A stretch of DNA of 64,000 nt from Bordetella genomosp. 10 (GCF_002261225.1 NZ_NEVM01000005.1:2542001-2606000), one strand, 5' to 3'. Shown: positions 7,562 through 18,977, counted from the stretch's first letter. Notes: generated from the letters alone by a model not told the origin. A program made the numbers and translations.

Positions 7562-10500
7562 GAATAGTCGGAAGTGGTGGCCACCGCGCGGGAAGCCTGG
7601 CGGCGCCGCGCCCAATGGCGCAGCCGGTCGAGATACAGGTAGATCACGGGCGTGGTGTAGAGCGTGAGCAACTGGCTGACCACCAGGCCGCCGACGATGG
7701 TCACGCCCAGCGGCTGGCGGAATTCGGCGCCGGTCCCGGTGGCCAGCACCAGGGGCAAGGCGCCGAAGATGGCCGCCATCGAGGTCATCAGGATGGGCCG
7801 GAAGCGGGTGATGCAGGCCTGGAAAATGGCGTCGCGCGGGCTCAGGCCGTGGCGCCGCTCCGCGTCCAGCGCGAAGTCGACCATCATGATGGCGTTCTTC
7901 TTGACGATGCCGATCAGCAGGAAGACGCCGATCAGCGCGATGATGGAAAACTCCATGCGCACCATCAGCAAGGCGAGCAGCGCGCCGATGCCGGCCGACG
8001 GCAGGGTCGACAGGATGGTCAGCGGATGCACGAAGCTTTCGTACAGCATGCCCAGCACGATATACATCGTGACCAGCGCCGCCAGGATCAGCCAGGGCTG
8101 TTGCGCCAGCGTCTGCTGCAGGGCCGCCGCCGTGCCCTGGAAACTGGCCTGGATCTGGTCGGAAGGCAGGCCGATGCGCGCCACCGCCTCGTCGATCGCC
8201 GTGCTGGCCTGTCCCAGCGAAACGCCCGGCGCCAGGCTGAAGGAGATGGTGTCCGCCACGAACAGGCCCTGGTGCTGCACGCTCAACGGCGCGGCGCCGA
8301 CCTGGAAGCGCGCGAAGGCCGCCAGCGGCACCCGCGCGCCGCTGCTGGAGATGACGTCGATCTTCTTCAACGATTCGGCGTTTTGCGCGAAGCGCTGCTC
8401 CACGCCCATCACCACGTGGTATTGGTTCAGCGGCCCGTACATCACCGAGACCTGCCGCTGGCTGAAGGAATTGTTCAGCACCGCCGAGATGTCCGTCATG
8501 TCCACGCCCAGCCGCGTGGCGGCCTCGCGGTCGATGACCAGGTCGACTTCCTGGCCCTTGTCCTCGACGTCCGTATCGACGTCGACCAGCTCCGGCAGCG
8601 TGGCCAGGGCCTGCTGTACGCGCGGCATCCAGGTCCGCAGCAGTTGCAGGTCGCCGGCCATCAGCGCGTAGTCGTAGGACCCGGTGCTGCTGGCGCGGCC
8701 GCCGATGCGGATGTCCTGCTGCGCCACTAGGAACATGCGCGCCCCGGGAATGCTTTGCAGGCGCCCGCGCAGGCGGTCGATCACGGCTTCCGAGGACACG
8801 CCGCGCTCGGACAGGGGCTTGAGCTGGATCTGCATGAAGCTGCTGTTGCTGCCGCCGCGGCCGCCCGCGTAGCCCGTCATGCTCTGCACCGCGGGATCCG
8901 ACTGCACCACCTTGCGCATGTATTCCAGCTTGGGCAGCGTGGCCTGGAAGGACGTGCCCTGGTCGACCCGGAAAAAGCCCAGCAACTGGCCGGTGTCCTG
9001 CTGCGGAAAGAAGCCCTTGGGCACGTGCACGTACAGATAGAGGTTCAGGCTGATCGTGACGAGCAGCACGAACACCATCAACAGGCTGTTTTTCAGCGTC
9101 CAGGCCAGCGTGTTCTCGTACAGCCTGCCGAGCCAGGCGAAACCCTGCTCGGACCAGCGCGCCAGCCGCCCGGGCTGCTGCCCCGCGCGCTCGGCGTCGT
9201 GGCGCAGCATACGCGCGCACATCATCGGCGTCAGCGTCAGCGAGGTCACCAGCGAGACCATGATGGAGGCCGACAGCGTGACGGCGAACTCGCGGAACAG
9301 CCGCCCCACCACGCCGCCCATCAGCAGGATGGGAATGAACACGGCGATCAGCGACAGGCTCATGGACAGGACGGTGAAGCCCACCTCGCGCGCGCCGCGC
9401 AGCGCCGCGCGCATCGGCGTCATGCCGCGCTCCACGTGGCGCATGACGTTTTCCACCACGACGATGGCGTCGTCGACCACGAAGCCGGTGGCCACGATCA
9501 AGGCCATCAGCGAGATGGTGTTCAGCGTGTAGTCGCACAGGTACATGATGGAGAAGGTGCCGACCAGCGACACCGGCACGGCGATGCTGGGGATCAGCGC
9601 CGCGCGCCAGCTACGCAGGAACACCAGCACCACGATCATGACCAGCACCACCGCGATGACCAGCGTCATCTCGGCCTCGTGCAGCGAACTGCGGATGCTG
9701 GGCGTGCGGTCCTGCGCCACCCGCAGGTCGACGCCGCCGGGCATCTGCGCCTCCAACTGCGGCAGTTGCGCGCGCACCGCGTCGACCACGTCGATGATGT
9801 TGGCGTCCGCCTGGCGCCGCACGATCAGCAGGATGGACCTGTCGTTGTTGTAGAAGCCGGTCTGGAACAGGTCCTCCACCGAGTCGGTGACGGTGGCCAC
9901 GTCCGACAGGCGCACCGCCGCGCCGTTCTTCCAGGACACGATCAGCGGCTTGTACTGCTCGGCCTTGCTGAGCTGGTCGCTGGCCATGATGACCCAGTGC
10001 TTGTCGTCGCTCTCGACGAAGCCCTTGGGCCGGTTGGCGTTGGCGTTGGACAGCGCGGTGCGCACCTCGTCCAGCGACACGCCCTGGTTGCTGAGCGCGC
10101 CGGGCAGCAGCTCCACCCGCACCGCCGGCAGCGAGCTGCCGCCCACCGTCACGTCGCCCACGCCGTTCACCTGGGACAGTTTCTGCGCCAGGATGGTGGA
10201 CGCCAGGTCGTACAGCTCGCCCTGGGTATGGGTGGGCGAGGTCAGCGCCAGCGTCATGATGGGCGCGTCCGAGGGATTGGCCTTGCGGTAGGTCGGATTG
10301 CTCTTCAGGCTGGTGGGCAGCAGGGTGCGCGAGGCATTGATCGCGGCCTGCACGTCGCGCGCGGCGCCGTCGATGTCGCGCTTGAGGTCGAACTGCAGGG
10401 TCACGCGGGTCGAGCCCTGGGTGCTGCTCGACGTCATTTCCGTCACGCCGGCGATCGAGCCCAGGGCCCGCTCCAGCGGCGTCGCGACGCTGGAGGCCAT

Positions 10501-10674
10501 CGTCTCCGGACTGGCGCCGGGCAATTGCGCCGTCACCGAAATGGTGGGGATGTCCACCTGCGGCAGCGGCGCCACCGGCAGCAGCGCGAAAGCCAGCGCC
10601 CCGGCCAGCACCACGGCCAACGCGAGCAGCGTGGTGGCCACGGGCCGGACGATGAAGGGCGCCGACAGGATCAT
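7558..10674 (-). CDS. mdtC: RND multidrug efflux permease, MdtC-like
   Basis: This 1038-residue inner-membrane proton/drug antiporter is the second of two RND subunits in the operon. It shows the RND pattern: a TM1 start ([23 protein letters not shown]), a large periplasmic loop opening with [11 protein letters not shown], a TM2-6 block containing [17 protein letters not shown] with the proton-relay Asp pair, a second periplasmic loop, and the late block [16 protein letters not shown]. In MdtABC pumps the two different permeases form a mixed trimer. Start and stop overlap its neighbours by 4 bases on each side. Confidence 0.94.
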   Translation of the reverse strand: MILSAPFIVRPVATTLLALAVVLAGALAFALLPVAPLPQVDIPTISVTAQLPGASPETMASSVATPLERALGSIAGVTEMTSSSTQGSTRVTLQFDLKRDIDGAARDVQAAINASRTLLPTSLKSNPTYRKANPSDAPIMTLALTSPTHTQGELYDLASTILAQKLSQVNGVGDVTVGGSSLPAVRVELLPGALSNQGVSLDEVRTALSNANANRPKGFVESDDKHWVIMASDQLSKAEQYKPLIVSWKNGAAVRLSDVATVTDSVEDLFQTGFYNNDRSILLIVRRQADANIIDVVDAVRAQLPQLEAQMPGGVDLRVAQDRTPSIRSSLHEAEMTLVIAVVLVMIVVLVFLRSWRAALIPSIAVPVSLVGTFSIMYLCDYTLNTISLMALIVATGFVVDDAIVVVENVMRHVERGMTPMRAALRGAREVGFTVLSMSLSLIAVFIPILLMGGVVGRLFREFAVTLSASIMVSLVTSLTLTPMMCARMLRHDAERAGQQPGRLARWSEQGFAWLGRLYENTLAWTLKNSLLMVFVLLVTISLNLYLYVHVPKGFFPQQDTGQLLGFFRVDQGTSFQATLPKLEYMRKVVQSDPAVQSMTGYAGGRGGSNSSFMQIQLKPLSERGVSSEAVIDRLRGRLQSIPGARMFLVAQQDIRIGGRASSTGSYDYALMAGDLQLLRTWMPRVQQALATLPELVDVDTDVEDKGQEVDLVIDREAATRLGVDMTDISAVLNNSFSQRQVSVMYGPLNQYHVVMGVEQRFAQNAESLKKIDVISSSGARVPLAAFARFQVGAAPLSVQHQGLFVADTISFSLAPGVSLGQASTAIDEAVARIGLPSDQIQASFQGTAAALQQTLAQQPWLILAALVTMYIVLGMLYESFVHPLTILSTLPSAGIGALLALLMVRMEFSIIALIGVFLLIGIVKKNAIMMVDFALDAERRHGLSPRDAIFQACITRFRPILMTSMAAIFGALPLVLATGTGAEFRQPLGVTIVGGLVVSQLLTLYTTPVIYLYLDRLRHWARRRQASRAVATTSDYS

Positions 10675-13600
10675 CGCGGCGCTCCGGCCGGATCGCCGCG
10701 GCGGGCCGCGCGGCGTTCGCGCCAGCGCTGGCCCATGCGGTCGAACATCAGGTAGATGACCGGCGTGGTGAACAGCGTCAGCAACTGGCTGAACAGCAGG
10801 CCCCCCACCATCACCAGGCCCAGCGGCTGGCGCAGTTCGGAGCCGGTCCCGGTCGACAGCATCAGCGGCACGGCGCCGAACAGCGCGGCCAGCGTGGTCA
10901 TCAGGATGGGCCGGAAGCGCAGCAGGGCGGCCTGGTGGATGGCCTCGCGCGGCGCCATGCCGTGCTTGCGCTCGGCGTCCAGCGCGAAGTCGATCATCAT
11001 GATGGCGTTCTTCTTGACGATGCCGATCAGCAGGATGATGCCGATGATGCCTATCATGTCCAGCTCATTGCCGGTGAGCAGCAGCGCCAGCAGCGCGCCC
11101 ACGCCGGCCGACGGCAGCGTCGACAGGATGGTCACCGGGTGGATGAAGCTCTCGTACAGCACGCCCAGCACGATGTACATCGTGACGATGGCGGCCAGCA
11201 CCAGCCACAACGTGCTGGTCAGCGAGGATTGGAAGGCCGCCGCCGCGCCCTGGAAGCGGGTTTCGACGGCGGGCGGCAGGCCCATGTCCTTCTCCGCGGC
11301 CTGGATGGCCTTGACCGCGCCCGACAGCGACGCGCCGCGCGCCAGGTTGAAGGACACGGTCACCATGGGGAACTGGTCGAGCCGGTTCACGGCCAGCACG
11401 GTCCGGCTTTCGGAGATGTGCGCGACGCTGGAGAGCGGCACCTGGGTGCCGGCCGCCGTGGGCACGTAGATCTGCGACAGGGCGTCCGGCCCGCGGCTGA
11501 ACTGCGGCATGACCTCCAGCACGACGCGGTACTGCGCCGACTGCGTGAAGATGGTGGAAATCAGCCGCTGGCCGAAGGCGTCGTACAAGGCCTCGTCTAT
11601 CGTCGCCGCCGTGATGCCCAGGCGCGAGGCGGCGTCGCGGTCGATGTCGACGAAGGTCTGCAATCCCTCGTCCTGCAGGTCGTCGGTGACGTCGGCCAGC
11701 TCCGGCAGGCGCGACAGGCGCTCGACCACCTTGGGAGTCCATTCGCCCAGCACCTTCAGGTCCGGGTTGGACAGCGTCATCTGGTACTGCGTGCGGCTGA
11801 CGCGGTCCTCGATCGTCAGGTCCTGCACCGGCTGCATGTAGGTGGTCATGCCCTGCATGCCGGCCAGCGAATCGCCCAGGCGCGCGATGACGTCGGACAT
11901 GGAGTCGCTGCGGGAGTCCCGCGGCTTCAGCACGATCTGCATGCGGCCGGCGCTGACGGTGGCGTTGCTGCCGTCCACGCCGATGAAGGACGATATCGTG
12001 GCCACCGCCGGATCGGCCAGGATGATCCTGGCGGCTTCCTGCTGGCGCTCGGCCATGGCGGAGAACGAAATGCTCTGCGGCGCCTGCGTGATGGCCTGGA
12101 TGATGCCCGTGTCCTGCGGCGGGAAGAAGCCCTTGGGCACCATCAGGTACAGCAGCGCGGTCAGCACGAAGGTGGCCAGCGCCACCAGCAGCGTCAGCGG
12201 CTGGTGGTTGAGCACGACCTGGAGCAGGCGGTCGTAGCCGGCGATCAGCTTGTCGATCATGGCGCCGGTGGCGCGATGGAAGCGGCCGTGGCGGGTCTCG
12301 GACTCCGGCCGCAGCAGGCGCGCGCACATCATCGGCGTCAGCGAAAGCGACACCACCAGCGAGATCAGGATGGACACCGCCAGCGTGATGGCGAACTCGC
12401 GGAACAGCCGCCCCACCACCTCGGTCATGAACAGCAGCGGGATCAGCACCGCGATCAGCGAGAAAGTCAGCGAGATCAGCGTGAAGCCGATCTGTCCCGC
12501 GCCCTTGAGCGCGGCCTGTAGCGGCGTCTCGCCTTCCTCCAGGTGGCGCGCGATGTTCTCGATCATGACGATGGCGTCGTCGACCACGAAACCGGTGGCG
12601 ATGGTCAGCGCCATCAGCGTCAGGTTGTTCACCGTGAAACCGGCCAGGTACATGATGCCGAACGTGCCCACCAGCGACAGCGGCACCACCACGCTGGGGA
12701 TGAAGGTGGCGGTGAGGCTGCGCAGGAACACGAAGGTCACCATCACCACCAGCGCGATCGACAGCAGCAGCTCGAAGCGCACGTCGCTGATGGAGTCGCG
12801 GATGGTCTGGGTGCGGTCCGCCACCACGCTCACGTCCAGCGTGGCCGGCATGGCCAGGCGCAACTGCGGCATCAGCGCCTGGATGCGGTCGACCACCTCG
12901 ATCACGTTGGCGTCGGGCTGGCGCTGCACGTTCAGCAGGATGGCGGGCTTGTCGCCGGCCCAGGCGGCCTGCCGGATGTCCTCGGCGCCCTGCACCGTCT
13001 GCGCCACGTCGGACAGGCGCAGCGGGGCGTTGTTGCGGTAGGCGATGATCAGGTCGTTGTAGTCGGTGGGCGACTTCAACTGGTCGTTGGCGTTGATGGT
13101 GGTCGAGCGCATCGGCCCGTCCAGGTTGCCCTTGGGCTGGTTGACGTTGGCGTTGACGATGGCCGTGCGCAGGTCCGACAAGGCCAGGCCGTTGGCCGCC
13201 AGCGCCTGCGGGTTCACGCGCACGCGCACGGCCGGCCGCTGCCCGCCGGCGATGCTGACCAGGCCCACGCCCGGCACCTGCGACAGCTTCTGCGCCATGC
13301 GCGTCTCGACCAGGTCGCGCACCTGCGGCAGCGGCATGGTGGGCGAGGAGATCGCCAGCGTGAGCACGGGCGCGTCGGCCGGGTTGACCTTGTTGTAGGT
13401 GGGCGGCACCGGCAGGTCGTTGGGCAGCAGGTTGGAGGCCGCGTTGATGGCGGCCTGCACCTCCTGCTCCGCCACGTCCAGGGATAAATCAAGGCTGAAC
13501 TGCAGCGTGATCACCGAGGCGCCGCCGGAGCTGGTGGACGACATCTGGTTCAGCCCCGGCATCTGGCCGAACTGCCGCTCCAGCGGCGAGGTCACCAGGG

Positions 13601-13781
13601 ACGTCATGACGTCCGGGCTGGCGCCCGGGTACAGCGTCACCACCTGGATGGTCGGATAGTCGACCTCGGGCAGCGCCGCCACCGGCAGCAGCCGGTAGGC
13701 GATCACGCCCGCGATCAGGATGGCCACCATCAACAGCGTGGTGGCCACCGGCCTCAGGATGAAGACGCGCGACGGACTCAC
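10671..13781 (-). CDS. mdtB: RND multidrug efflux permease, MdtB-like
   Basis: This 1036-residue inner-membrane RND permease is the partner of the MdtC-like protein. It carries the same landmarks: TM1 start ([19 protein letters not shown]), [11 protein letters not shown] at the first porter domain, [17 protein letters not shown] in the TM4 region with the paired Asp residues, and [21 protein letters not shown] near the end. The GTG start overlaps the mdtA stop (GTGA) and the stop overlaps the next start (ATGA), which favours equal synthesis of the two permeases. Two distinct adjacent RND genes are the hallmark of the MdtABC group rather than AcrAB. Confidence 0.94.
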   Translation of the reverse strand: MSPSRVFILRPVATTLLMVAILIAGVIAYRLLPVAALPEVDYPTIQVVTLYPGASPDVMTSLVTSPLERQFGQMPGLNQMSSTSSGGASVITLQFSLDLSLDVAEQEVQAAINAASNLLPNDLPVPPTYNKVNPADAPVLTLAISSPTMPLPQVRDLVETRMAQKLSQVPGVGLVSIAGGQRPAVRVRVNPQALAANGLALSDLRTAIVNANVNQPKGNLDGPMRSTTINANDQLKSPTDYNDLIIAYRNNAPLRLSDVAQTVQGAEDIRQAAWAGDKPAILLNVQRQPDANVIEVVDRIQALMPQLRLAMPATLDVSVVADRTQTIRDSISDVRFELLLSIALVVMVTFVFLRSLTATFIPSVVVPLSLVGTFGIMYLAGFTVNNLTLMALTIATGFVVDDAIVMIENIARHLEEGETPLQAALKGAGQIGFTLISLTFSLIAVLIPLLFMTEVVGRLFREFAITLAVSILISLVVSLSLTPMMCARLLRPESETRHGRFHRATGAMIDKLIAGYDRLLQVVLNHQPLTLLVALATFVLTALLYLMVPKGFFPPQDTGIIQAITQAPQSISFSAMAERQQEAARIILADPAVATISSFIGVDGSNATVSAGRMQIVLKPRDSRSDSMSDVIARLGDSLAGMQGMTTYMQPVQDLTIEDRVSRTQYQMTLSNPDLKVLGEWTPKVVERLSRLPELADVTDDLQDEGLQTFVDIDRDAASRLGITAATIDEALYDAFGQRLISTIFTQSAQYRVVLEVMPQFSRGPDALSQIYVPTAAGTQVPLSSVAHISESRTVLAVNRLDQFPMVTVSFNLARGASLSGAVKAIQAAEKDMGLPPAVETRFQGAAAAFQSSLTSTLWLVLAAIVTMYIVLGVLYESFIHPVTILSTLPSAGVGALLALLLTGNELDMIGIIGIILLIGIVKKNAIMMIDFALDAERKHGMAPREAIHQAALLRFRPILMTTLAALFGAVPLMLSTGTGSELRQPLGLVMVGGLLFSQLLTLFTTPVIYLMFDRMGQRWRERRAARRGDPAGAPR

Positions 13782-15160
13782 GGCGCGGCCCTTGGCGGCA
13801 CGGCGGTGCTGGCGCCCGGCTCGGCGCCCAGCGCGGCGCCGGGCGTGGCCGGGATGGTGCTGGTGGGATCGGTGACCACTTCCACCTTGGCGCCGGCGCG
13901 CAGGCGGTCGGTGCCCTCGATGACGACGCGGTCGCCGGGCTTCAGGCCGTCCTCGATGGCGACCATGTCGTTGTTGACCGGACCCAGCTTCAACTGGCGC
14001 ACCACGACGGTGTTATCGGGCTGGGCGACGAACACGAACGGCCCCTTGGAACCGCGCTGGACGGCGCCGTTGGGAATGACGGTCACGCCCTTGCGCGTCT
14101 CGACGTGCAGGCGCACGTTGACGAACTGGTTGGGAAACAGGGCGTCGTCGGCATTGTCGAAACGCGCCTTCAGCTTCAGCGTGCCGGTGGTCACGTCGAT
14201 CTGGTTGTCCAGGGTTTCCAGCACGCCGGCGGACAACTGCTTCATGTTGGCGCGGTCGTAGGCGTAGACCTCCAGGGCGTGCCCGGCGCGCAATTGCTCG
14301 CGCACCGCCGGCAACTGGGTCTCGGGCAGCGTGAAAACGACGGCGATCGGCTGCGTCTGCGTGATCACCACCAGGCCGTTGGTATCGCCGGAGGACACCA
14401 GGTTGCCCTGGTCCACCTGGCGCAGGCCCAGGCGTCCGCTGAGCGGCGCGGTGATGCGGGCATAGGTCAGTTGCAGGCGGGCCGAATCGACATTGGCCTG
14501 GTCGGTCTTGGCGGTGCCCTCGTACTGGCGCACCAGCGCGGCCTGGGTGTCGACCTGCTGCTTGGCGATGGATTCCTGCTTCAACAGGGCCTGGTAGCGC
14601 GCGAGATCGCGGCGCGCGTTGTCCAGTTGCGCCAGGTTCTGCGTCTGCGTGCCCAGGGCCTGGGCCAATTGCACCTCATAGGGCCGTGGGTCGACCTGCG
14701 CCAGCACGTCGCCGGCCTTCACGTACTGGCCTTCCTTGAAATTCACCTTGACCAGTTCGCCGTCGACGCGGCTGCGCACGGTCACGGTGTTGTACGCGGT
14801 GACGGTGCCCAGCGCCGGCAGGGAGATGTCCATGTCCTGGGTGGCGGCGGTGAAGACGCGCACCGGCACCGGCGCCTCGCCCATGCCCGCGCCAGCGCCG
14901 GCGCCGGCCCGGCCGCCCGGACGCGGGCCGTGGCCGGCGCCTCCCTGCCCGCCCTGGGCGCCCTGCGCCGGGGCGGCCCCTGGCGCGGCGCCCGGCGCCC
15001 CGGCCGCGGCATGCTGGCCGTTGCGCTGCCATCTTCCCCCCTGGTGGGTCGGCCGCAGGACCAGCCAGGCGATGCCGGCCACGATCAAGGCGACGATCAC
15101 CCAGCCGATCACACGGCGACGAACGCGGGCGGGCTGGGTGGCGGAGGTAGGTTCAACCAT
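13778..15160 (-). CDS. mdtA: RND efflux periplasmic adaptor, MdtA-like
   Basis: This 460-residue membrane-fusion protein links the RND permeases to the outer-membrane channel. One membrane anchor is visible at about residues 15-35, followed by an Ala/Gly/Pro-rich low-complexity linker (about 45-90). Then come the lipoyl/hairpin region ([20 protein letters not shown], with [18 protein letters not shown]), a helical hairpin and beta-barrel domains. It is the first gene of the four-gene operon, and the 245 bp gap upstream should hold the operon promoter. The glycine-rich linker is longer than I would expect in E. coli MdtA. Confidence 0.94.
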   Translation of the reverse strand: MVEPTSATQPARVRRRVIGWVIVALIVAGIAWLVLRPTHQGGRWQRNGQHAAAGAPGAAPGAAPAQGAQGGQGGAGHGPRPGGRAGAGAGAGMGEAPVPVRVFTAATQDMDISLPALGTVTAYNTVTVRSRVDGELVKVNFKEGQYVKAGDVLAQVDPRPYEVQLAQALGTQTQNLAQLDNARRDLARYQALLKQESIAKQQVDTQAALVRQYEGTAKTDQANVDSARLQLTYARITAPLSGRLGLRQVDQGNLVSSGDTNGLVVITQTQPIAVVFTLPETQLPAVREQLRAGHALEVYAYDRANMKQLSAGVLETLDNQIDVTTGTLKLKARFDNADDALFPNQFVNVRLHVETRKGVTVIPNGAVQRGSKGPFVFVAQPDNTVVVRQLKLGPVNNDMVAIEDGLKPGDRVVIEGTDRLRAGAKVEVVTDPTSTIPATPGAALGAEPGASTAVPPRAAP

Positions 15161-15359
15161 TTGATGGGCGTCCGGCGTCTATTCAGCAAAAAGAGCCGCT
15201 ATTGTCCATCAAGGTCCCGGGTTTTTATATGTAGGCGTTTGTGATTTGAAATCGACCGCAACAGGATTCGCGCCTGAAACGGGGGCCCATCAGCCATTCG
15301 ACAGTAATTTCACGGGTATTCAACCCTGTCGGGCGGTCGGCCGGGGCGATGGCAACCCG

Positions 15360-15459
15360 GCGGCTCAGCCGCCGCAAGGCAATATCGGGAAGACCGTGGC
15401 GCGGCTCAGGTGCTGCAAAGCGACATCTGGAAAGCCACGTCGCGGCTTACCTGCTGCGG
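15360..15459. repeat. 41 bp tandem repeat covering the zapD stop codon
   Basis: Units begin at 15360, 15401 and 15442 with GCGGCTCAG or GCGGCTTAC. The first two full units match at about 29 of 41 positions; the third is partial (about 13 of 18). The zapD stop (complement of 15406-15408) falls inside the second unit, so part of the repeat is coding and part is not. On the zapD strand both full units contain TGAGCCGC. Confidence 0.8.
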
Positions 15460-16158
15460 TTTCAACTCCCCATCCTGCGTCGAAAACCTGATCCAAATCA
15501 TGTACTTATTGGCGCTGATCTCGGGAAAGACGCCGGCATCGTCGCCCACCCAGATGCGCAGCAACTGGTGGGAGCGGCCACCGAGCATCTGCTGGAAGGC
15601 GCCCTGCTCGGCCGTCGCCTCCTGCCTGCGCCCGGACTCGCGCAGCAGGCGCAAGCCTATGGTCACGCCTTCGCTCAGGGGCTTGAGGGGAGCCATCCAG
15701 GCCTGCAGGTCGGCACAGCGCACTTCTTCGGGCTTGTGCTGCCAGGCATGGTAGGACGGCATTTCGATCTGCGTGGCGCCGCCGGGCACGGCCAGGCGGC
15801 CGCGCAGGCTCACCAGCCACTCGTTTTCGCGCAGCGGCTGGCCCGCCTTGCCCTGGGTGGACAAGGCGCCGGCCGTTTTCTCCATTTCGCGCAGCATGGT
15901 TTCAAGCGCATCCTGGGCCACGCCCGGATGATCGCGCAGCGCCGCCAATTGCAGACGCTGGCGCTCCATGTCCTGCAATACCGAGGTCTTGATGTCGGTA
16001 CGCTCGATGGCGTCGAGAATATCGAATATGGTCGCGATAGCGATCTGATGATTCTTGGCGTCGCCGGGCCTGGCGAAATAGAACAACCGGTCGAAGAGAT
16101 ATTCGAGGCGCAGGTACGCCCGGATACGCTCGTTGAAGGGATATTCGTAAAGAATCAC
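15406..16158 (-). CDS. zapD: Cell division protein ZapD
   Basis: ZapD (formerly YacF/DUF1342) bundles FtsZ filaments at the division ring. The 250-residue protein opens with the family signature ILYEYPFNERIRAYLRLEYLFDRL and has the usual length. I set the start at the GTG at 16158, directly before ILYEYP: the reading frame continues upstream but those residues are not family-like and the nearby upstream Val codon is GTA. The gene follows coaE by 55 bp, matching the common coaE-zapD order. Its last codons lie in a 41 bp tandem repeat, so the extreme C-terminus is probably species-specific. Confidence 0.93.
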   Translation of the reverse strand: MILYEYPFNERIRAYLRLEYLFDRLFYFARPGDAKNHQIAIATIFDILDAIERTDIKTSVLQDMERQRLQLAALRDHPGVAQDALETMLREMEKTAGALSTQGKAGQPLRENEWLVSLRGRLAVPGGATQIEMPSYHAWQHKPEEVRCADLQAWMAPLKPLSEGVTIGLRLLRESGRRQEATAEQGAFQQMLGGRSHQLLRIWVGDDAGVFPEISANKYMIWIRFSTQDGELKPQQVSRDVAFQMSLCST

Positions 16159-16213
16159 GCTCGATACAGGTCCGTCATTAAGCCGGCCGCGGCCGGAATG
16201 GTTGGGGGGAACA

Positions 16214-16873
16214 TCACGCGCCGCGGTCCATGGATGCCGCCAGCGCGCACCATTGTTCATGCAGGGTTTTCGCCCGCGCGCGCAATTGTTCCGGCGAAGT
16301 CGCGCCGTCGTTGAGAATCACGTCGTGCGCGGCCGCCAGGCGGGTTGCCCGCGCGACCTGTGCCGCCATAATACGCTGGATGGTCGATATCGTCAGCCCG
16401 CTGCGCGACTGCACCCGTGCAATCTGTGTATCAGGATCGCAATCGATAACGCAGACGCGATCGACGCGCCGCGCCCAGCGGCCCGACTCGATCAGCAGCG
16501 GCACCACGAAAACCACGTAGCAGCCCTGGGCGGCCGCGCCCTCCTCCTCGGCGCGCCGCGCGATCAGCGGATGCAGGATCGCCTCCAGCCGCGCGCGCGC
16601 CTGCGCGTCGGCGAACACCTGTTCACGCATCCAGTCGCGGTCCAGCGCGCCATCGGCGCGGCGCGCGCGCGCGCCGAAAGCCTGCTCGATGGCCGGCATC
16701 GCGTCGCCGCCCGGCGCCGTCAAACGATGCGCGATGTGGTCGGTGTCGATGACGCTGGCGCCCCACTCCGCCAGCAGGTCGGCGACGCGGCTCTTGCCCG
16801 AGCCGATGCCGCCGGTCAGGCCGATCTTGAAATGCGAGGAAAAGGAGGGTGCGGTGGCGGGTGTGGAGCTCAT
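16214..16873 (-). CDS. coaE: Dephospho-CoA kinase
   Basis: CoaE phosphorylates the 3'-hydroxyl of dephospho-CoA in the last step of coenzyme A synthesis. The 219-residue protein has the P-loop GLTGGIGSGKS at residues 18-28 and, soon after, the substrate-site segment DTDHIAHRLT. It lies between pilD and zapD on the same strand, the usual arrangement where type IV pilus or secretion genes abut coaE. The start at 16873 gives a short N-terminal extension of about 15 residues before the core; no better internal start was found. Confidence 0.95.
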   Translation of the reverse strand: MSSTPATAPSFSSHFKIGLTGGIGSGKSRVADLLAEWGASVIDTDHIAHRLTAPGGDAMPAIEQAFGARARRADGALDRDWMREQVFADAQARARLEAILHPLIARRAEEEGAAAQGCYVVFVVPLLIESGRWARRVDRVCVIDCDPDTQIARVQSRSGLTISTIQRIMAAQVARATRLAAAHDVILNDGATSPEQLRARAKTLHEQWCALAASMDRGA

Positions 16874-17041
16874 GGCCGGGTTTGTGCTTGCCTCTGGTTA
16901 CGCATAGTTGCGCTTAAAGTTTTGCGCTGATAGCTCATAAAGCGCGCCTGTATCGGCGGGCGCGCCGGCGGCCTGGCGCCGTGTTCCGGAAGGCCTTGCG
17001 AACTTCCGGGACGCGCCGCCGCCAGCCGCTATTAGCCCCTA

Positions 17042-17890
17042 CTAAAAGGGCCACGCGGTCGATACGCCGCCGCACAACAACGCCACGATACCAGCCGCCG
17101 CCAGATAGGGGCCGAACGGCTGGGGCTGGCCTCGCCGCGCGCGCCGCGTGGCGATCAGCAGCAGGCCCGCCAATGCGCCGGCCAGCGACGCCGCCAGCAG
17201 CATCAGCGGCAGCGCCGCCAGGCCCAGCCAGGCGCCCAGCGCCGCCAGCAGCTTGAAGTCGCCATAGCCCATGCCCTCGCGTCCCGTCGCCAGGCGATAG
17301 CCATGGAACAGCAGCCACAGCACGCCGTAGCCCGCCGCCGCGCCCAGCACAGCTTGGCCGGGCGGCGCGAAGGTATGCGCGACGTTGGCCAGCAGGCCGG
17401 CCCACAGCAGCGGCAGCGTGATGGCGTCGGGCAGCAGGCCGGTATCCAGGTCGATCCAGGCCAGGGCCAGCAGCGCCGCGACCAGCAGCATGGCCCATAG
17501 CGCCTGCACGCCCGGACCGAAGCGCCAGACGCAGGCGGCGAAGCCCAGGGCCGTCAGGCATTCCAGCATGGGATAACGCCACGCGATGGGCTGCCCGCAG
17601 GCGGCGCAGCGGCCGCGCAGCAACAGCCAGCCGATCACCGGCAGGCGGCGCCATCCCGTGATCGGCGCCAGGCAGGCCGGGCAGCGGCAGGCCGGCCGCC
17701 ACAGGCTGGGACGGCCCGGGTCCGTCGGCATTTCCTCGCCGCGCCACTCGCGGCATTGCGCTTCCCAGTCGTAGTCCATGATGCGCGGCAGGCGCTCCAC
17801 CACGGTGGTCAGCCAGGAGCCGACGGCCAGGCCCGCCAGGACGGCCAGGCAAATCGCGATAGTCATGTCGATGGGAAAGATGGACTGCAT
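17042..17890 (-). CDS. pilD: Prepilin peptidase / N-methyltransferase (A24)
   Basis: PilD cleaves the leader of type IV prepilins and pseudopilins and methylates the new N-terminus. The 282-residue polytopic membrane protein has the two zinc-type CxxC pairs (CRCPAC and CAAC) in the cytoplasmic N-terminal domain. It also has both catalytic Asp motifs, DLDTGLLPD and GMGYGDFKLL. The ATG at 17890 is preferred to one 14 codons upstream because AGGGAG precedes it at good spacing. No pilin or secretion genes adjoin it upstream; the next gene points away. It probably serves pilus or type II secretion genes elsewhere. Confidence 0.94.
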   Translation of the reverse strand: MQSIFPIDMTIAICLAVLAGLAVGSWLTTVVERLPRIMDYDWEAQCREWRGEEMPTDPGRPSLWRPACRCPACLAPITGWRRLPVIGWLLLRGRCAACGQPIAWRYPMLECLTALGFAACVWRFGPGVQALWAMLLVAALLALAWIDLDTGLLPDAITLPLLWAGLLANVAHTFAPPGQAVLGAAAGYGVLWLLFHGYRLATGREGMGYGDFKLLAALGAWLGLAALPLMLLAASLAGALAGLLLIATRRARRGQPQPFGPYLAAAGIVALLCGGVSTAWPF

Positions 17891-18042
17891 GTGGCTCCCT
17901 GATGGACCGTGGCGGCGGCCGTCGACGCGCATTATTCAGCGCGCCGTCCGAATGTCAAAATGCGCCGCCCCGATACCCGCGCGCGCGGCGTCCCAATCAT
18001 GCGTAGAATTACCTTTAAATTTTGATTCCTGGATACATCATC

Positions 18043-18840
18043 ATGCCCGCCGCCGAGCTCGAACGCCGCACGTCCGCCCCTGTTTCCGCACGCACGAGCC
18101 TGACGGCCGCCAGCGTCGTCCTCCTGGCGATCCTGGGTCCGCTGACCGGCTGCGCGAAACAGCGCGAGCCCGGCTACTACGACCCGCCGCCCGCCAGCAC
18201 GCAAGGCGACGCGCAATACAACGCCACCGGCGCCGGCTATCGCACGGTGGTCCGCGCGCCGTCGCAACTGCAGTTCGACCTGAAGCGGCCCGCGCCCACC
18301 CAGCAACAGCAACAGCAGGCCGCCGGGCAGCAACAAGCGGCGCAGGCAGGCGAGGCGGCCGGGGACGGCCAGGCCGCGCCGGCCACCATCGCCAGCGCCG
18401 ACGCGCCGGCGTCCGCTCCCGCCCCCGCGCCGGCCGCCGGCCAAGCCAGCAAGCTGGTGCCGCAACCGCAGACCTATATGGGCACCCTGCCCTGCTTCTC
18501 CCCCGGCCTGAACTGCGAAGCCCAGCGCATCACGCTGACGCTGGCGCCGAACGGCCGTTGGCGCGGCCGCTCGGCCTACCTGGCGGAGTCCGCCAACAAG
18601 GAAAAGGCGGTTGCCGAGCAAGGCTGCTGGGACGCCACCGACGAAAAGCCGCCGCGCGTCTTCCTGACGGGCGCCGACGGCAATTCGCGGGCGGAATTCG
18701 TGGTCGCCGCCAACAACGTGCTGCGCCTGCGCGCGCTGGCCGGCGTCACGCCGAACCTGAACTACACGCTGACGCGCCAGCCGGACCTCGATCCCATCGA
18801 CGAACTGTCCAAGCAGCCGCCGCCCAAGTGCGGTAACTGA
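18043..18840 (+). CDS. Lipoprotein with NlpE-like domain and Gln-rich linker
   Basis: This 265-residue protein has a lipoprotein signal with an unusually long N-region (about 20 residues) and lipobox LTGC. A linker rich in Gln, Ala and Pro follows (about residues 85-145). The C-terminal third resembles the N-terminal barrel of NlpE: YMGTLPCFSPGLNCEAQRITLTL, with a paired Cys motif and a closing FVVAANNVLRLRALAG. NlpE in E. coli senses lipoprotein or copper stress and feeds the Cpx response; whether this protein does so is inference. It is transcribed alone, divergent from pilD, and followed by a dispersed repeat that may act as terminator. Confidence 0.75.
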   Translation: MPAAELERRTSAPVSARTSLTAASVVLLAILGPLTGCAKQREPGYYDPPPASTQGDAQYNATGAGYRTVVRAPSQLQFDLKRPAPTQQQQQQAAGQQQAAQAGEAAGDGQAAPATIASADAPASAPAPAPAAGQASKLVPQPQTYMGTLPCFSPGLNCEAQRITLTLAPNGRWRGRSAYLAESANKEKAVAEQGCWDATDEKPPRVFLTGADGNSRAEFVVAANNVLRLRALAGVTPNLNYTLTRQPDLDPIDELSKQPPPKCGN

Positions 18841-18846
18841 ACGGGG

Positions 18847-18911
18847 CCCACCCCCTACGCGCTGTCGCGCGCCCCCTCAAGGGGGCGGCGCCGGCGGACC
18901 GGCAAAGCCGG
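18847..18911. repeat. Dispersed 65 bp GC-rich hairpin element
   Basis: This element contains CCCACCCCCTACGCGC, a CCCCCTCAAGGGGG hairpin and GGCGGACCGGC...GCCGG. Two close relatives stand in tandem downstream of gatB (49006-49147). All three lie just after the 3' end of a gene, between it and an opposing gene, as expected of a REP-like or terminator-like element. The element family looks familiar from Burkholderiales genomes, but I cannot search for copies. Confidence 0.8.
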
Positions 18912-18977
18912 ATCCGCGGCGCCCTGGATGGCATTGACGCGGGTTCATGCATCGGCGCGGCCCTGCGCTTTCCAGCC

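Noticed and set aside
7562..9538. N-terminal extension of the efflux outer-membrane protein into the permease gene
   Set aside because: The frame stays open by chance; the lipoprotein signal and lipobox show the start is at 7561 or 7558.
15161..15359. CRISPR-like array in the gap upstream of mdtA
   Set aside because: Only one local repeat family of 41 bp in direct contact (no spacers), so it is a plain tandem repeat.
15349..16314. Plus-strand frame opposite zapD and its repeat
   Set aside because: No family resemblance; ZapD on the other strand has its full signature.
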